Made by a program: the position numbers and the translations under genes. A stretch of 64,000 nt of DNA from positions 29,899,274 through 29,963,273 of the forward strand of contig OZ022257.1 of the NCBI GenBank assembly GCA_963978905.1. Direction: 5' to 3'. Shown piece after piece: positions 1-10,048 of this stretch. The first letter of the stretch is position 1. Each line of letters opens with the position of its first letter. Source of the DNA: Trichostrongylus colubriformis (lineage: Eukaryota; Nematoda; Chromadorea; Rhabditida; Trichostrongylidae). The notes beneath the pieces are model-generated. The model saw only the letters and a list, made by a program, of their open reading frames with translations, had not been told where the DNA came from and did no database searches.

Positions 1-121
1 TGTCTGTTGGTGTGTGTCTGTTTGACCGAACATAACTCATGTTGCAGAAAAGAAGGGATTCCGAATTTTATAAGAGATATATGGGGTGGTAAGGAGACCC
101 TAGTGGTGGTGGACCGACGAT
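1..121 (+). repeat. R1 dispersed repeat, left piece
   Basis: Left fragment of a dispersed family whose units read GGGGTGGTAAGG, then a GGACCGA block, then AAGGAGCCTC. The unit is interrupted by the LTR array and resumes at 6101 with the expected downstream sequence. This shows the array landed inside a pre-existing repeat. Other copies lie at 11410-11905 (reverse), 16960-17480 and 34985-35340. Confidence 0.75.
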
Positions 122-126
122 GGTAG
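122..126 (+). other. 5-bp target site duplication, left
   Basis: GGTAG immediately precedes the first LTR and is repeated at 6096-6100 immediately after the fourth LTR. No such duplication is seen around the two internal LTRs. A 5-bp duplication is normal for LTR retrotransposon integrase. Confidence 0.85.
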
Positions 127-404
127 TGTTCTGGTATCCCACCAGAACCCCGCGCTGATCGTTTCATCCAGCGCTCCTCACTTTCCCACACGCACTTCAC
201 GAGCACATCGCCTGCACTTATTAGCTGAGAGAGCACCTAGGGTGTGACCTCGCTTGATACTAAGAGGCACAACCGATAATAAGCACACTCTTCCACAATG
301 CACTACCCAAGTGCACCCGTTATTCATCTATAGAGCATTCTACCACTACCACCAACTGTATTAGCCGTTCAACAATAAACCTCCACAACTCCAAGACCAA
401 CACA
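127..404 (+). repeat. LTR 1 (outer 5')
   Basis: 278 bp, TG...CA ends, with AATAAA near the 3' end (about 373-379) as a likely polyadenylation signal. It carries the CACACGC variant shared with LTR 4, while LTRs 2 and 3 carry CACAGGC. Confidence 0.9.
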
Positions 405-408
405 TTTC

Positions 409-426
409 TGGTGCAATCGGCCGGGA
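409..426 (+). promoter_or_regulatory. Primer binding site, tRNA-Gly type
   Basis: TGGTGCAATCGGCCGGGA lies 4 bp after LTR 1. It is complementary to the 3' end of metazoan tRNA-Gly(GCC), as I recall that tRNA, with one extra A. The same site follows LTR 2 (2297-2314) and LTR 3 (4178-4195). It fixes the plus strand as the coding strand. Confidence 0.7.
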
Positions 427-550
427 AAGGACCCATGGCAGGTAGTTTTCATTTCATTACCAACTGGTAACCATATTATTCAGTCTATTTTAATTTCTTT
501 CGAAAATTTCATTCTAAATCTTAATTGCTCAAAGTTTCTAAAAACCAAAA

Positions 551-1671
551 ATGTCGCTCTACTTTATAAGGAAAGCGATTATCAGCAGCTCTAGGTCTCT
601 CTCAGAAGTTTTAACAAGCTTTAGGACATACGACGAAAATACCGTATACCCCGATAACTGTAGCGGGGAGTCTTTTGAAAAGTGCCTAGAAAACCTAGCA
701 CAACTCAGCTCTCACTTATCGCGTATAAAATCTGCAGAAAAAGAGCTCGAAAATAGAGCGGACCGCTTGGAAAAGTTGTGCTTTTCCACAATGTCCAAGG
801 CGGAACAAAGCGAAATAGTAGCCGAGGCAGAAAAACTTGAGGAAGAATCGCAGTACTCAAAACTGTTGAGAGATGCGCACCTCACAATTTGCGACATAGA
901 GTTTCAACTTGTTGAAATAAGAATTGTCTTACGAAGGCCTCAAAAAATGCAAGAGCCTGTTACAGCACACCCTGTACAGAGCGAAGTAATGCAACATGTC
1001 GAAAAAGTAGCCCCAGCCTCTAGAAAAGACTACGCTGGGAAATCTCGGTCTTTGGCGAAAAATCCGTTTTCGGTCATTGTGCCGACTATTTCTAAAGTGT
1101 AAATTCTGTGCGCGATGGACCGCCGCATGGCGACCCCAAGAAAACGCCACCGTCCGAAAGCGTTGACGCAGACCCATTCACAAACGCAGAACAAACTGCT
1201 CCCTACCTAGAGTACAAAAATGGTTTTGGCTCAAATACTGATGTTAATAATCAAAAAGAAAAACCTACAAAAGACGCTATATCCGACCTCAGTGCAAAAT
1301 ATGAGAGTGTAGGTAAAAAGCCAGACATCCCACGTCGTCATGCAAGAAAAAATAGCAAGCAAGAATATCCGAACGAAAACAGTCGCGACGATCTGAGGCC
1401 CGATTCTGCGGAACAGAGCCGTAAAGACATAAAATCAAAAAATGATTTCCTTGTTAACGTCGCACAAAACTATGTGAGACACTGTATCCCCCTCTTGCAT
1501 TCCAAATCTGTCCAGGTGATATCACATCAAGATTTAATTTTATCTGGCCTATCATACTTGCTGTACAGGTCTCTGAAACCTTCGCGATCCCAATTCATCG
1601 TGAAATTCAGGACAAGAAAAAAAATTACTAAAAACGTTGGCATAAATATCAATCTTCAAAAAGATGGATAA
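551..1671 (+). pseudogene. gag-like protein, unit 1, frameshifted
   Basis: Opens with the same ATG context as the intact copy in unit 2 and matches it through residue 183. One G is missing near 1099 (GTGTAAATT here, GTGGTAAATT at the matching site in unit 2). The frame therefore stops at 1102, and the remaining codons continue in another frame to 1671. Apart from this deletion only a few substitutions separate the two units, so the break is recent or maintained by copying. See unit 2 for the protein description. Confidence 0.85.
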
Positions 1672-2014
1672 ATCAAAATGTGCCATTTCACTGTTCTGTT
1701 TCAAGTTGTCTTCAATCTATATTTTAATCCACTGTGATACGAGCAATGACTTGATCATTGCCATTTCACCACTTAATCTCATTCTTTTCAATACACTGTC
1801 AACCCACTTGAGAGCAAGATGTCCAGAAAACCACCATCAACCTCCAATCGCTCACAATTCCCGAGAAATTCCAGGCTACACCGATATTACAATCTGTGAT
1901 TTATTTGCCTCACATAATTACTTTGTTAACACCATAACGTTTAGCCCATTCGTTTCTTGTCACTTGGTTAACAATATCTTTCCTATAATATCTATTATCC
2001 CCTTTTTGTCGCCG

Positions 2015-2292
2015 TGTTCTGGTATCCCACCAGAACCCCGCGCTGATCGTTTCATCCAGCGCTCCTCACTTTCCCACAGGCACTTCACGAGCACATCGCC
2101 TGCACTTATTAGCTGAGAGAGCACCTAGGGTGTGACCTCGCTTGATACTAAGAGGCACAACCGATAATAAGCACACTCTTCCACAATGCACTACCCAAGT
2201 GCACCCGTTATTCATCTATAGAGCATTCTACCACTACCACCAACTGTATTAGCCGTTCAACAATAAACCTCCACAACTCCAAGACCAACACA
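2015..2292 (+). repeat. LTR 2 (internal)
   Basis: 278 bp, shared between unit 1 (as its 3' LTR) and unit 2 (as its 5' LTR). CACAGGC variant. No flanking target duplication; the upstream bases GTCGCCG are internal-region sequence. No clear polypurine tract precedes it; the preceding stretch is pyrimidine-rich. Confidence 0.9.
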
Positions 2293-2296
2293 TTTC

Positions 2297-2314
2297 TGGT
2301 GCAATCGGCCGGGA
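2297..2314 (+). promoter_or_regulatory. Primer binding site, unit 2
   Basis: Same tRNA-Gly-type site with the same extra A as in unit 1, 4 bp after LTR 2. Confidence 0.7.
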
Positions 2315-2438
2315 AAGGACCCATGGCAGGTAGTTTTCATTTCATTACCAATTGGTAACCATATTATTCAGTCTATTTTAATTTCTTTCGAAAATTTCAT
2401 TCTAAATCTTAATTGCTCAAAGTTTCTAAAAACCAAAA

Positions 2439-3560
2439 ATGTCGCTCTACTTTATAAGGAAAGCGATTATCAGCAGCTCTAGGTCTCTCTCAGAAGTTTT
2501 AACAAGCTTTAGGGCATACGACGAAAATACCGTATACCCCGATAACTGTAGCGGGGAGTCTTTTGAAAAGTGCCTAGAAAACCTAGCACAACTCAGCTCT
2601 CACTTATCGCGTATAAAATCTGCAGAAAAAGAGCTCGAAAATAGAGCGGACCGCTTGGAAAAGTTGTGCTTTTCCACAATGTCCAAGGCGGAACAAAGCG
2701 AAATAGTAGCCGAGGCAGAAAAACTTGAGGAAGAATCGCAGTACTCAAAACTGTTGAGAGATGCGCACCTCACAATTTGCGACATAGAGTTTCAACTTGT
2801 TGAAATAAGAATTGTCTTACGAAGGCCTCAAAAAATGCAAGAGCCTGTTACAGCACACCCTGTACAGAGCGAAGTAATGCAACATGTCGAAAAAGTAGCC
2901 CCAGCCTCTAGAAAAGACTACGCTGGGAAATCTCGGTCTTTGGCGAAAAATCCGTTTTCGGTCATTGTGCCGACTATTTCTAAAGTGGTAAATTCTGTGC
3001 GCGATGGACCGCCGCATGGCGACCCCAAGAAAACGCCACCGTCCGAAAGCGTTGACGCAGACCCATTCACAAACGCAGAACAAACTGCTCCCTACCTAGA
3101 GTACAAAAATGGTTTTGGCTCAAATACTGATGTTAATAATCAAAAAGAAAAACCTACAAATGACGCTATATCCGACCTCAGTGCAAAATATGAGAGTGTA
3201 GGTAAAAAGCCAGACATCCCACGTCGTCATGCAAGAAAAAATAGCAAGCAAGAATATCCGAACGAAAACAGTCGCGACGATCTGAGGCCCGATTCTGCGG
3301 AACAGAGCCGTAAAGACATAAAATCAAAAAATGATTTCCTTGCTAACGTCGCACAAAACTATGTGAGACACTGTATCCCCCTCTTGCATTCCAAATCTGT
3401 CCAGGTGATATCACATCAAGATTTAATTTTATCTGGCCTATCATACTTGCTGTACAGGTCTCTGAAACCTTCGCGATCCCAATTCATCGTGAAATTCAGG
3501 ACAAGAAAAAAAATTACTAAAAACGTTGGCATAAATATCAATCTTCAAAAAGATGGATAA
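2439..3560 (+). CDS. gag-like protein of non-autonomous LTR element, intact copy (unit 2)
   Basis: 373 codons, open from ATG to TAA, and the only unbroken copy in the array. Roughly residues 45-130 are rich in Glu, Lys and Leu with heptad-like spacing (LSSHLSRIKSAEKELENRAD is part of it), which suggests a coiled coil. The middle, about 185-300, is hydrophilic and rich in Lys, Asp and Pro. The C-terminal 70 residues are basic. I see no CCHC zinc knuckle, no DSG/DTG protease motif and no YxDD reverse transcriptase motif. Position after LTR and primer site, and the N-terminal coiled coil, support a Gag or capsid-like role in particle assembly. This is inference, because the sequence is not one I recognise directly. 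The downstream ATG frame that overlaps its stop is not conserved in unit 3. Confidence 0.8.
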   Translation: MSLYFIRKAIISSSRSLSEVLTSFRAYDENTVYPDNCSGESFEKCLENLAQLSSHLSRIKSAEKELENRADRLEKLCFSTMSKAEQSEIVAEAEKLEEESQYSKLLRDAHLTICDIEFQLVEIRIVLRRPQKMQEPVTAHPVQSEVMQHVEKVAPASRKDYAGKSRSLAKNPFSVIVPTISKVVNSVRDGPPHGDPKKTPPSESVDADPFTNAEQTAPYLEYKNGFGSNTDVNNQKEKPTNDAISDLSAKYESVGKKPDIPRRHARKNSKQEYPNENSRDDLRPDSAEQSRKDIKSKNDFLANVAQNYVRHCIPLLHSKSVQVISHQDLILSGLSYLLYRSLKPSRSQFIVKFRTRKKITKNVGININLQKDG

Positions 3561-3904
3561 ATCAAAATGTGCCATTTCACTGTTCTGTTTCAAGTTGTCT
3601 TCAATCTATATTTTAATCCACTGTGATACGAGCAATGACTTGATCATTGCCATTTCACCACTTAATCTCATTCTTTTCAATACACTGTCAACCCACTTGA
3701 TGAGCAAGATGTCCAGAAAACCACCATCAACCTCCAATCGCTCACAATTCCCGAGAAATTCCAGGCTACACCGATATTACAATCTGTGATTTATTTGCCT
3801 CACATAATTACTTTGTTAACACCATAACGTTTAGCCCATTCGTTTCTTGTCACTTGGTTAACAATATCTTTCCTATAATATCTATTATCCCCTTTTTGTC
3901 GCCG
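3561..3904 (+). other. 3' internal region without pol
   Basis: 344 bp between gag and LTR 3, AT-rich, with no protease, reverse transcriptase or integrase sequence. Its 3' end (TCCCCTTTTTGTCGCCG) is pyrimidine-rich, so a conventional polypurine tract is not evident. The matching parts of units 1 and 3 are equally short, so the lack of pol is a property of the family and not of one copy. Confidence 0.7.
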
Positions 3905-4173
3905 TGTTCTGGTATCCCACCAGAACCCCGCGCTGATCGTTTCATCCAGCGCTCCTCACTTTCCCACAGGCACTTCACGAGCACATCGCCTGCACTTATT
4001 AGCTGAGAGAGCACCTAGGGTGTGACCTCGCTTGATACTAAGAGGCACAACCGATAATAAGCACACTCTTCCACAATGCACTGCCCAAGTGCACCCGCTA
4101 TATAGAGCATTCTACCACTACCACCAACTGTATTAGCCGTTCAACAATAAACCTCCTCTACAAGTCCTACACA
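3905..4173 (+). repeat. LTR 3 (internal, diverged 3' half)
   Basis: 269 bp. The 5' half matches LTR 2, including the CACAGGC variant. The 3' half has a deletion (CCCGCTATATAGAGC) and substitutions near its end that fit the more diverged unit 3. It looks like a recombination joint between two lineages. Confidence 0.88.
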
Positions 4174-4177
4174 TTTC

Positions 4178-4195
4178 TGGTGCAATCGGCCGGGA
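4178..4195 (+). promoter_or_regulatory. Primer binding site, unit 3
   Basis: Same tRNA-Gly-type site as in units 1 and 2, 4 bp after LTR 3. Confidence 0.7.
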
Positions 4196-4329
4196 AAGGA
4201 CCCATGGCAGGTAGTTTTCATTTCATTACCAATTGGTAATCATATTATTCAGTCTACTTGAATTCCTTTCATCCTTTCAAAAATTTCACTCCTAATCTTA
4301 ATTGCTCTAGGCGTCCAAAAGACGCAAAA

Positions 4330-5480
4330 ATGTCGCTCTATTTTATAAAAAAAGCAATTGTCAGCAACTCTAGGTATCTCTCAGAAGCATTATCAAGCTT
4401 CAAGGAGTACAATCATAACGCCATATACCCAGATAACTGTAGCGGGGAGTCTTTTGAAAAGTGCCTAGAAAACCTAGCACAACTCAGCTCTCACTTATCG
4501 CGTATAAAATCTGCGGAAAAAGAGCTCGAAAATAGAGCCAATCGCTTGGAAAAGTTGTGCTTCTCCACAATGTCCAAGGCGGAACAAAGCGAAACAGTAG
4601 CCGAGGCAGAAAAACTCGAGGAAGAATCGCAATACTCAAAACTGTTGAGAGATGCGCACCTCACAATTTGCGACATAGAGTTTCAACTTGTTGAAACAAG
4701 AATTGCCTTACGAAGGCCACAAAAAATGCAAGAGCCTGTTACAGCACACCCTGTAAAGGGCGAGGTAATGCAACATGTCGAAAAAGTAGCCCCAGCCTCT
4801 AGGAAAGACTACGCTGGAAAATCCCTCTCTTCGGCAAAAAGTCCGTTTTCTGTCATTGTGCCGACTATTACCAAAGTGGTAAATTCTGTGCGCGAAGGAC
4901 CGACGCATGGCGACCCCGAGAAAACGCCAACGTCCGAAAGCGTTGACTCAGACCCATTCACAAACGCAGAACAAACTGCTTTCTCTCTGGAGTACAAAAA
5001 TGGTCTTGGAGCAAACACTGGTGTTGATAATCAAAAAGAAAAATCTACAAAGGGCACTATATCCGACCGCAGTGCAAAATATGAGATCAAAGTAAGAAAG
5101 CCTGACACACCAGGTAGTCGTGTAAGAAAAAACACCAAGCAAGAATATGCTAGCGAAAGCAGCTGCAACGATCCGAGGCCCGATTCTACGGAACAGAGCC
5201 GTAAAGACATAAAATCAAAAATGATTTTCTTGTTAACGTCACACAAAACCATATGAGACACTGTATCTCCCTCTTGCATTCCAAATCCGTCCAGGTGATA
5301 TCATATCAAGATTTAATTTCATCTGGCCTATCATACATGCTGTACAGGTCTCCAAAACATCCCCATTCCCCCTCCATTATAAAATTCAGGACAAGAAAAA
5401 AAATTACCAAAAATGTTGGCATAAATTATCGGCATCTTTCAAAAAGATTGATAAATCATCAAAATTTGCCATTTCACTAG
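4330..5480 (+). pseudogene. gag-like protein, unit 3, diverged and frameshifted
   Basis: ATG at 4330 aligns with the unit 2 start; the frame is also open upstream to 4258. The protein matches unit 2 with many substitutions. One A is missing in the AAAATCAAAAATG run near 5215, so the frame leaves the family sequence and stops at 5256. The lost C-terminal part continues in the next frame, 5253-5480, ending in sequence beyond the unit 2 stop. Many differences from units 1 and 2 lie at third positions, which suggests it was coding for some time after divergence. Confidence 0.8.
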
Positions 5481-5817
5481 TCTATTTCGAATTGTTTCCA
5501 AGCTATATTTCAATCCACTGTGATACGAGCAATGACTTGATCATTGCCATTTCACCGCTTAATCTCATTCTTTTCAATACACTGTCAACCCACTTGATGA
5601 GCAAGATGTCCAGAAAACCACCATCGATCACCAATCGCCCACAATTTCCGAGAAATTCCAGGCTACACCGATATAACAATCTATTATGGTTTATTGATTT
5701 ATTTGCCTCACATAATTACTTTGTTAACACCATAACGTTTAGCCCATTCGTTTCTTGTCACTTGGTTAACAATATCTTTCCTATAATATCTATTATCCCC
5801 TTTTTGTCGCCGCGGAG

Positions 5818-6095
5818 TGTTCTGGTATCCCACCAGAACCCCGCGCTGATCGTTTCATCCAGCGCTCCTCACTTTCCCACACGCACTTCACGAGCACATC
5901 GCCTGCACTTATTAGCTGAGAGAGCACCTAGGGTGTGACCTCGCTTGATACTAAGAGGCACAACCGATAATAAGCACACTCATCCACAATGCACTACCCA
6001 AGTGCACCCGTTATTCATCTATAGAGCATTCTACCACTACCACCAACTGTATTAGCCGTTCAACAATAAACCTCCACAACTCCAAGACCAACACA
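5818..6095 (+). repeat. LTR 4 (outer 3')
   Basis: 278 bp, differing from LTR 1 by about one base (CTCATCC against CTCTTCC) and sharing the CACACGC variant with it. The internal sequence just before it, GCCGCGGAG, differs from the other junctions. Confidence 0.9.
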
Positions 6096-6100
6096 GGTAG
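6096..6100 (+). other. 5-bp target site duplication, right
   Basis: GGTAG, matching 122-126. Sequence then continues with the right part of the interrupted R1 repeat (AGCTAATAAGGGCTG). Confidence 0.85.
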
Positions 6101-6585
6101 TAGCTAATAAGGGCTGCTAAGGAGCCTCAAAGAGGGAATGACATCGAATTCTTTTTGCCTTACGCGATGACCCTGAAACTTATAATTGTTTTGAGGGATG
6201 TGCGGTGACACTGATAGTGGGAAAACCAGACTTATGATGGCTGATAAGATACGGTAAGGAGCGCCAAAAAGCAAATGTTGCCAAATCCGTTTCGCTTTTC
6301 GAGTCGATTCCAGAGCGCTGACACACTCACGAGAATTTATCACGGTGGAACGGGGACATTGATGGTGGACGATCTAAACTGATAACTGTTGATAGGACTC
6401 GGTAAGGAGCGCCAAAAGGCAAAAGTAGCCAACTCCGTTTCGCTTTTCCGGCTGACAATGGAATGTTCACATTCACAGGACTTCTAAGGTGCAGGGACCT
6501 TAATGATGACTTGAACTGATTACGGCTCGTTCGGGAGCTGATAAGAGTTAAGAACTGATGGCATAAAATCCGATATACCGCTTAC
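6101..6585 (+). repeat. R1 dispersed repeat, right piece
   Basis: Continuation of the unit broken by the LTR array. It includes two copies of a GGTAAGGAGCGCCAAAA block followed by TCCGTTTCGCTTTT, at about 6250 and 6400. Nothing coding is seen. Confidence 0.65.
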
Positions 6586-6587
6586 TA

Positions 6588-7774
6588 TCAGGTTGTCGCG
6601 AAATTAATTTCGAAAACGGACCGCACACTTCAACCTGCTATAACTCAGCTTTAACACAAACTTATCATTCGAAGTGAAAATTATCAGATTCTACATATTT
6701 TTGCCAACGAACAGGTAATAATTTTAAGTCTTCGCTATAAAAACGCGATCATGAGAATCAAGGAACTCAAGGAAGGCACATTCTACATCGTCTAAATTAG
6801 CAAATTGTTTCTGGCGCAGATGAGAATTAAGGACTCGAAAAAAGTGATTTTTCTGTGGGGGAGAGGTCGGGAGAATACGCTAGGTGAGGGAGAACTTTTA
6901 CACCCAAGTGGGTCAATTTTGGCCGAGTGATTTGTGAGGGATGTGGCTTTGCGTTGTCCTGCAACAGGATCGGCCCTCTTCTATTCATCACCGTCGGCCA
7001 CAATTTTCACAACTTCCTATGCATCTGCTCCAGATCACAACAGTGAGTCTGCTGTGACTGGCTGACCATACTGCAAGAATTTACTATGGATTACACCTTT
7101 ACAACACCACCACACAGTAATCATAACCTTTTTAGGGTGAAGATCGGGCTTAAATGGCTCATTTTTATAGCGAACTAAGAGGTTGGAGCAGGTGTCGAAA
7201 CGTGCCAGACGGTCGGTAAACTCGAAATCGGTAAACTCATGAGGCACCCACTTCAACATCCTCTTCACCTCGCCGATTTCCAGCAAGTGTCTGGCCAGTG
7301 TAAAGTAATGTACGTCTGGGTCTTCTGCTAACGTACGAGTATTCGTCTCCGGGTTTGCTTCGACGGCTCTCCTTAAATCTTCTTCATTGAGCGACGACCT
7401 GCGGCCGCGACCCGACTTCTCTTCCAAATCGAAATCGCCAGAAGAAAATTTTTGAACCAGAGCTCCACTGTCCGGTCGCAAGGACAATTCCTCCCGAAAA
7501 CACTGCTGAGATTACGGGCTGCCTCCGCTGCGGAGTGTCCCAATTTGAATCCGTAAAGCATGATGACTCGATAGTCGCGTCGGTTCATGATTATACGCAA
7601 CCCTGGAAAAGGCCGGCCGGAACAATTAGAGCGACATTCATAGAAGTTTTAGGAAGAGCAGAAAAAACCTACCAATTGGAATGCCTGTCTTTCCTTGAAA
7701 TGGTATAGTTCAGGATAAAAAATCTACTTATTTATACATACCTTGAAATCGAAATTAATTCTGCGAAAACCTAA
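6588..7774 (-). mobile_element. mariner element 1 (bandit-like), internally deleted
   Basis: 1187 bp flanked by TA (6586-6587 and 7775-7776). The left end reads TCAGGTTGTCGCGAAATTAA; the right end, reverse complemented, reads TTAGGTTTTCGCAGAATTAA. It carries a decayed transposase on the minus strand. It is about 90 bp shorter than the related element at 52350-53628 because the segment containing the first catalytic Asp region is missing. Confidence 0.92.
7035..7600 (-). pseudogene. mariner transposase, broken (element 1)
   Basis: Reads from 7600 downward. The N-terminal part (MNRRDYRVIMLYGFKLGHSA) is the mariner helix-turn-helix region. A frameshift near 7440 moves the frame, and the rest of the DNA-binding part and the linker (WVPHEF, then LARFDTCSNLLVRYKNEPF) follow to about 7180. 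Sequence equivalent to the TVDEN catalytic block of element 2 is deleted: RYKNEPF is joined directly to [15 protein letters not shown]. It cannot encode an active DDD transposase. Family membership is clear; the hookworm bandit affiliation is inference. Confidence 0.85.
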
Positions 7775-8773
7775 TACTACTACACTAGCGCTATAGTAGA
7801 AGCGTCCGATGCTCAATGCCATCAGGCAAGCCTTTTGTTTATTTCTGATCAGGACACATCCAGGTGTCGAGGAACATTTCGCTCATTATATTAGGTTGTC
7901 CCAAAAGTCTTGTAGGATTAAATCAATAACTCTTGTTTACTTCGAGGCAGGTCTAGGCGGTTCAGGAATATGGTAGAACGTTCTCTAAGCTTCCTAGTAA
8001 AATACATATTGACCCACCAGATTGCGCGGAGAGAGCTACAGTGCCCGTAGTCGATACCCACCCAACACACGTTATCAGCGACGGAAGCTTGCGACTCCAT
8101 CAACGCTGCATTTGGCAAGGGATGTGTGAGCTACGACACCGTGCGCCGCTGGCTCATCAGCTTCAGCAACGGCGAGATTGACATGGAAGACAAGCCACGC
8201 ACGGAACGCCCACACGCATTCGACGACGAGACGCTGCTCTCACCGTTCGCGGCGATAGTGAAACCACCATGCGCGAGTAGGCGGAGAGGAATGGACAAGC
8301 ACCCATAACCGTAAATCGTCGCCTCTACGATCCCGGTTATCGGAGGGTGCTGTCGCGATGGACCTCATACCCTGACGGATGCTCACGAAAGTGCCCGTGC
8401 GAGCATCTGTCAATCGCTGCTGCTCCGCCCGCATTGCAACGACTTTCTCTTCTATCTGGCTACGGGCGATGAAAGCTGTTACATGTACGATGCCAACGCA
8501 CTCCGCGCCCTTTGGCTGCTACGTGACGCCGAGCCGCCAACGCAGCCAATGTCCGACCTCCATTCGAAGGAGATTCTACTCTGCTGCTTCTGGACGCGGA
8601 AGGAATGCTTTTCCAAGAAGTGCTGGCACAAGGCGAGAGAGTACCCGCTTCCGTATACACCCTCCAGTTCCAGCAGATCGGCGCCGCTATTCAAGAAAAG
8701 TGCCTGAGAAGGTCCACGGTCACCCTCCTTCATGACAACGCCCACCCATACGTCGCGAGGCGTGGGTATGCAC

Positions 8774-10048
8774 CTTTAGTTCCAATAGTGTACTGTAGGT
8801 GTACGGTAGTATAATTACAAGATTACTCAGGTCACTTCACACCTCACCTCGTACCTCCTAGCCTTGCCTGTGGGGTGACCTTCCCCATTGCTTGCAGTGA
8901 CCGTTAACATCTTCCCCACTGAGTGATTTCACGATATGTAATGGATCTACTAGAAATTGTTTATGTGTAATTACAATTATAATTGTGTCTTTATTACAAC
9001 GCTTCTATTACATTAATTTACCTAGACTTGATCGATATCAGTTGTTTGGTATCATCTGAATGCAAAGTTTACCCAAAAGAAAGCTCGTCTATTTCTTCCC
9101 CCGAAATTAAATAAGCTGAGCATTCCAAGGTTATTATCACCAACTTATTGTCATGTTACTGGATTCCCCTTTTAGAACTCTAGTGTAAAGAAATCCATAT
9201 ATGAAATGCAATCAAGACTATAGTGGCTAACTCCAAAGCTTGAAATTGAATCACGCAATCACAATCATAATCAATCGTATTTAGTTTTGGATAGCTACCA
9301 CGAGCGACCCAGTTTCTATTCTCAGCACCATAAAAAAAGTGACAGTGCAAAGGCTTCAAATGTCAGATTTCCTGATTCATCATTATATCACGGCGGGCTG
9401 GTGTAGGGACTAGCAGCGCGCACCCCACTCTCACGGCACGTGAGCAAATCCCCCGTCAGCGCCCGCCCAGGCCTACCAAGCCTTCCATCCCTCCGGGGTA
9501 GTTATGTTGGTACCATTCTCGCCTGCAAGAGTGAAAGCAGCGACTTGTACATCGGCTGGCCCTTGCATTTCTTTGTATAGCCAGATCACATTCACTTGGC
9601 ACCACGATTCTCAATGGAACTGGGATGCAAGGCGCATCCCCCAGAAGGAACTGATTAACGCCAAAAACACCCCAAATCTATCTATCATTATGTCAAACAG
9701 TACATCACTGCTTTCCTCTACTTACTAGCTTAGATTTCCATCAAAAACCTTACTAATCAAGGCACAGATGCATGGCGCGATTATGGTTGTTGATAACAAA
9801 CCTGAGAGTCTAGTTTGTACCAGAGAAGATTCATTGAGAACCACGAATGATTTTTTTATTTATTCGCTTTCTCCTTTTCCATTTTACATGTGCACTACTG
9901 TTTTACTAAAAGGTCAATAGTCGGTGCGAGCAATTAAGTGGGGCCACCCCATAGGCAAGGCTAGGAGGTGCGAGGTGAGGTGCGAAGTGACCTGAGTAAT
10001 CTTGTAATTATACTACCGTACACCTACAGTACACTATTGGAACTAAAG
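8774..10048. mobile_element. TIR element nested in mariner element 2
   Basis: 1275 bp with 107-bp terminal inverted repeats (8774-8880 and 9942-10048) beginning CTTTAGTTCC. The arms differ at only a few positions. It interrupts the mariner transposase between the HDNA and PYSPD motifs, so it is the younger insertion. Flanks share at most AC, so no convincing target duplication and no superfamily can be given. The interior has no long open frame and contains a tRNA-like SINE segment at about 9395-9575. Confidence 0.88.
9395..9575 (+). repeat. tRNA-related SINE-like segment
   Basis: GGCTGGTGTAGGGACTAGCA resembles a tRNA D-arm/A box. It is followed by a C-rich block and the string CCTACCAAGCCTTCCATCCC, which I know as a conserved part of common nematode SINE-like repeats. 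The B box is degraded. Confidence rests on pattern memory, not a search. Confidence 0.45.

Larger units (their letters stand above)
127..6095 (+). mobile_element. Tandem gag-only LTR retrotransposon array (four LTRs, three internal regions)
   Basis: Four LTRs at 127-404, 2015-2292, 3905-4173 and 5818-6095 alternate with three internal regions of about 1.6 kb. LTR starts are spaced 1888, 1890 and 1913 bp. Each LTR begins TGTTCTGG and ends ACACA. Each of the first three is followed 4 bp later by a primer binding site. Each internal region holds one gag-like reading frame and about 350 bp of 3' sequence. None has room for protease, reverse transcriptase or integrase, so the element is non-autonomous. 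A single 5-bp duplication (GGTAG) bounds the whole array. Units 1 and 2 are nearly identical; unit 3 is more diverged. Unequal recombination after one insertion, or insertion as a concatemer, could both give this layout. Assignment to BEL/Pao is a weak inference from the tRNA-Gly-type primer site, the 5-bp duplication and a coiled-coil gag. Confidence 0.92.

Noticed and set aside
2000..2014. Polypurine tract before LTR 2
   Set aside because: The stretch is pyrimidine-rich on the coding strand, which would need the opposite orientation, yet primer site and gag fix the plus strand.
3553..3789. Second ORF overlapping the gag stop codon as a pol-like frame
   Set aside because: No reverse transcriptase or protease motif. 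The frame is altered in unit 1 by a 1-bp deletion and absent in unit 3.
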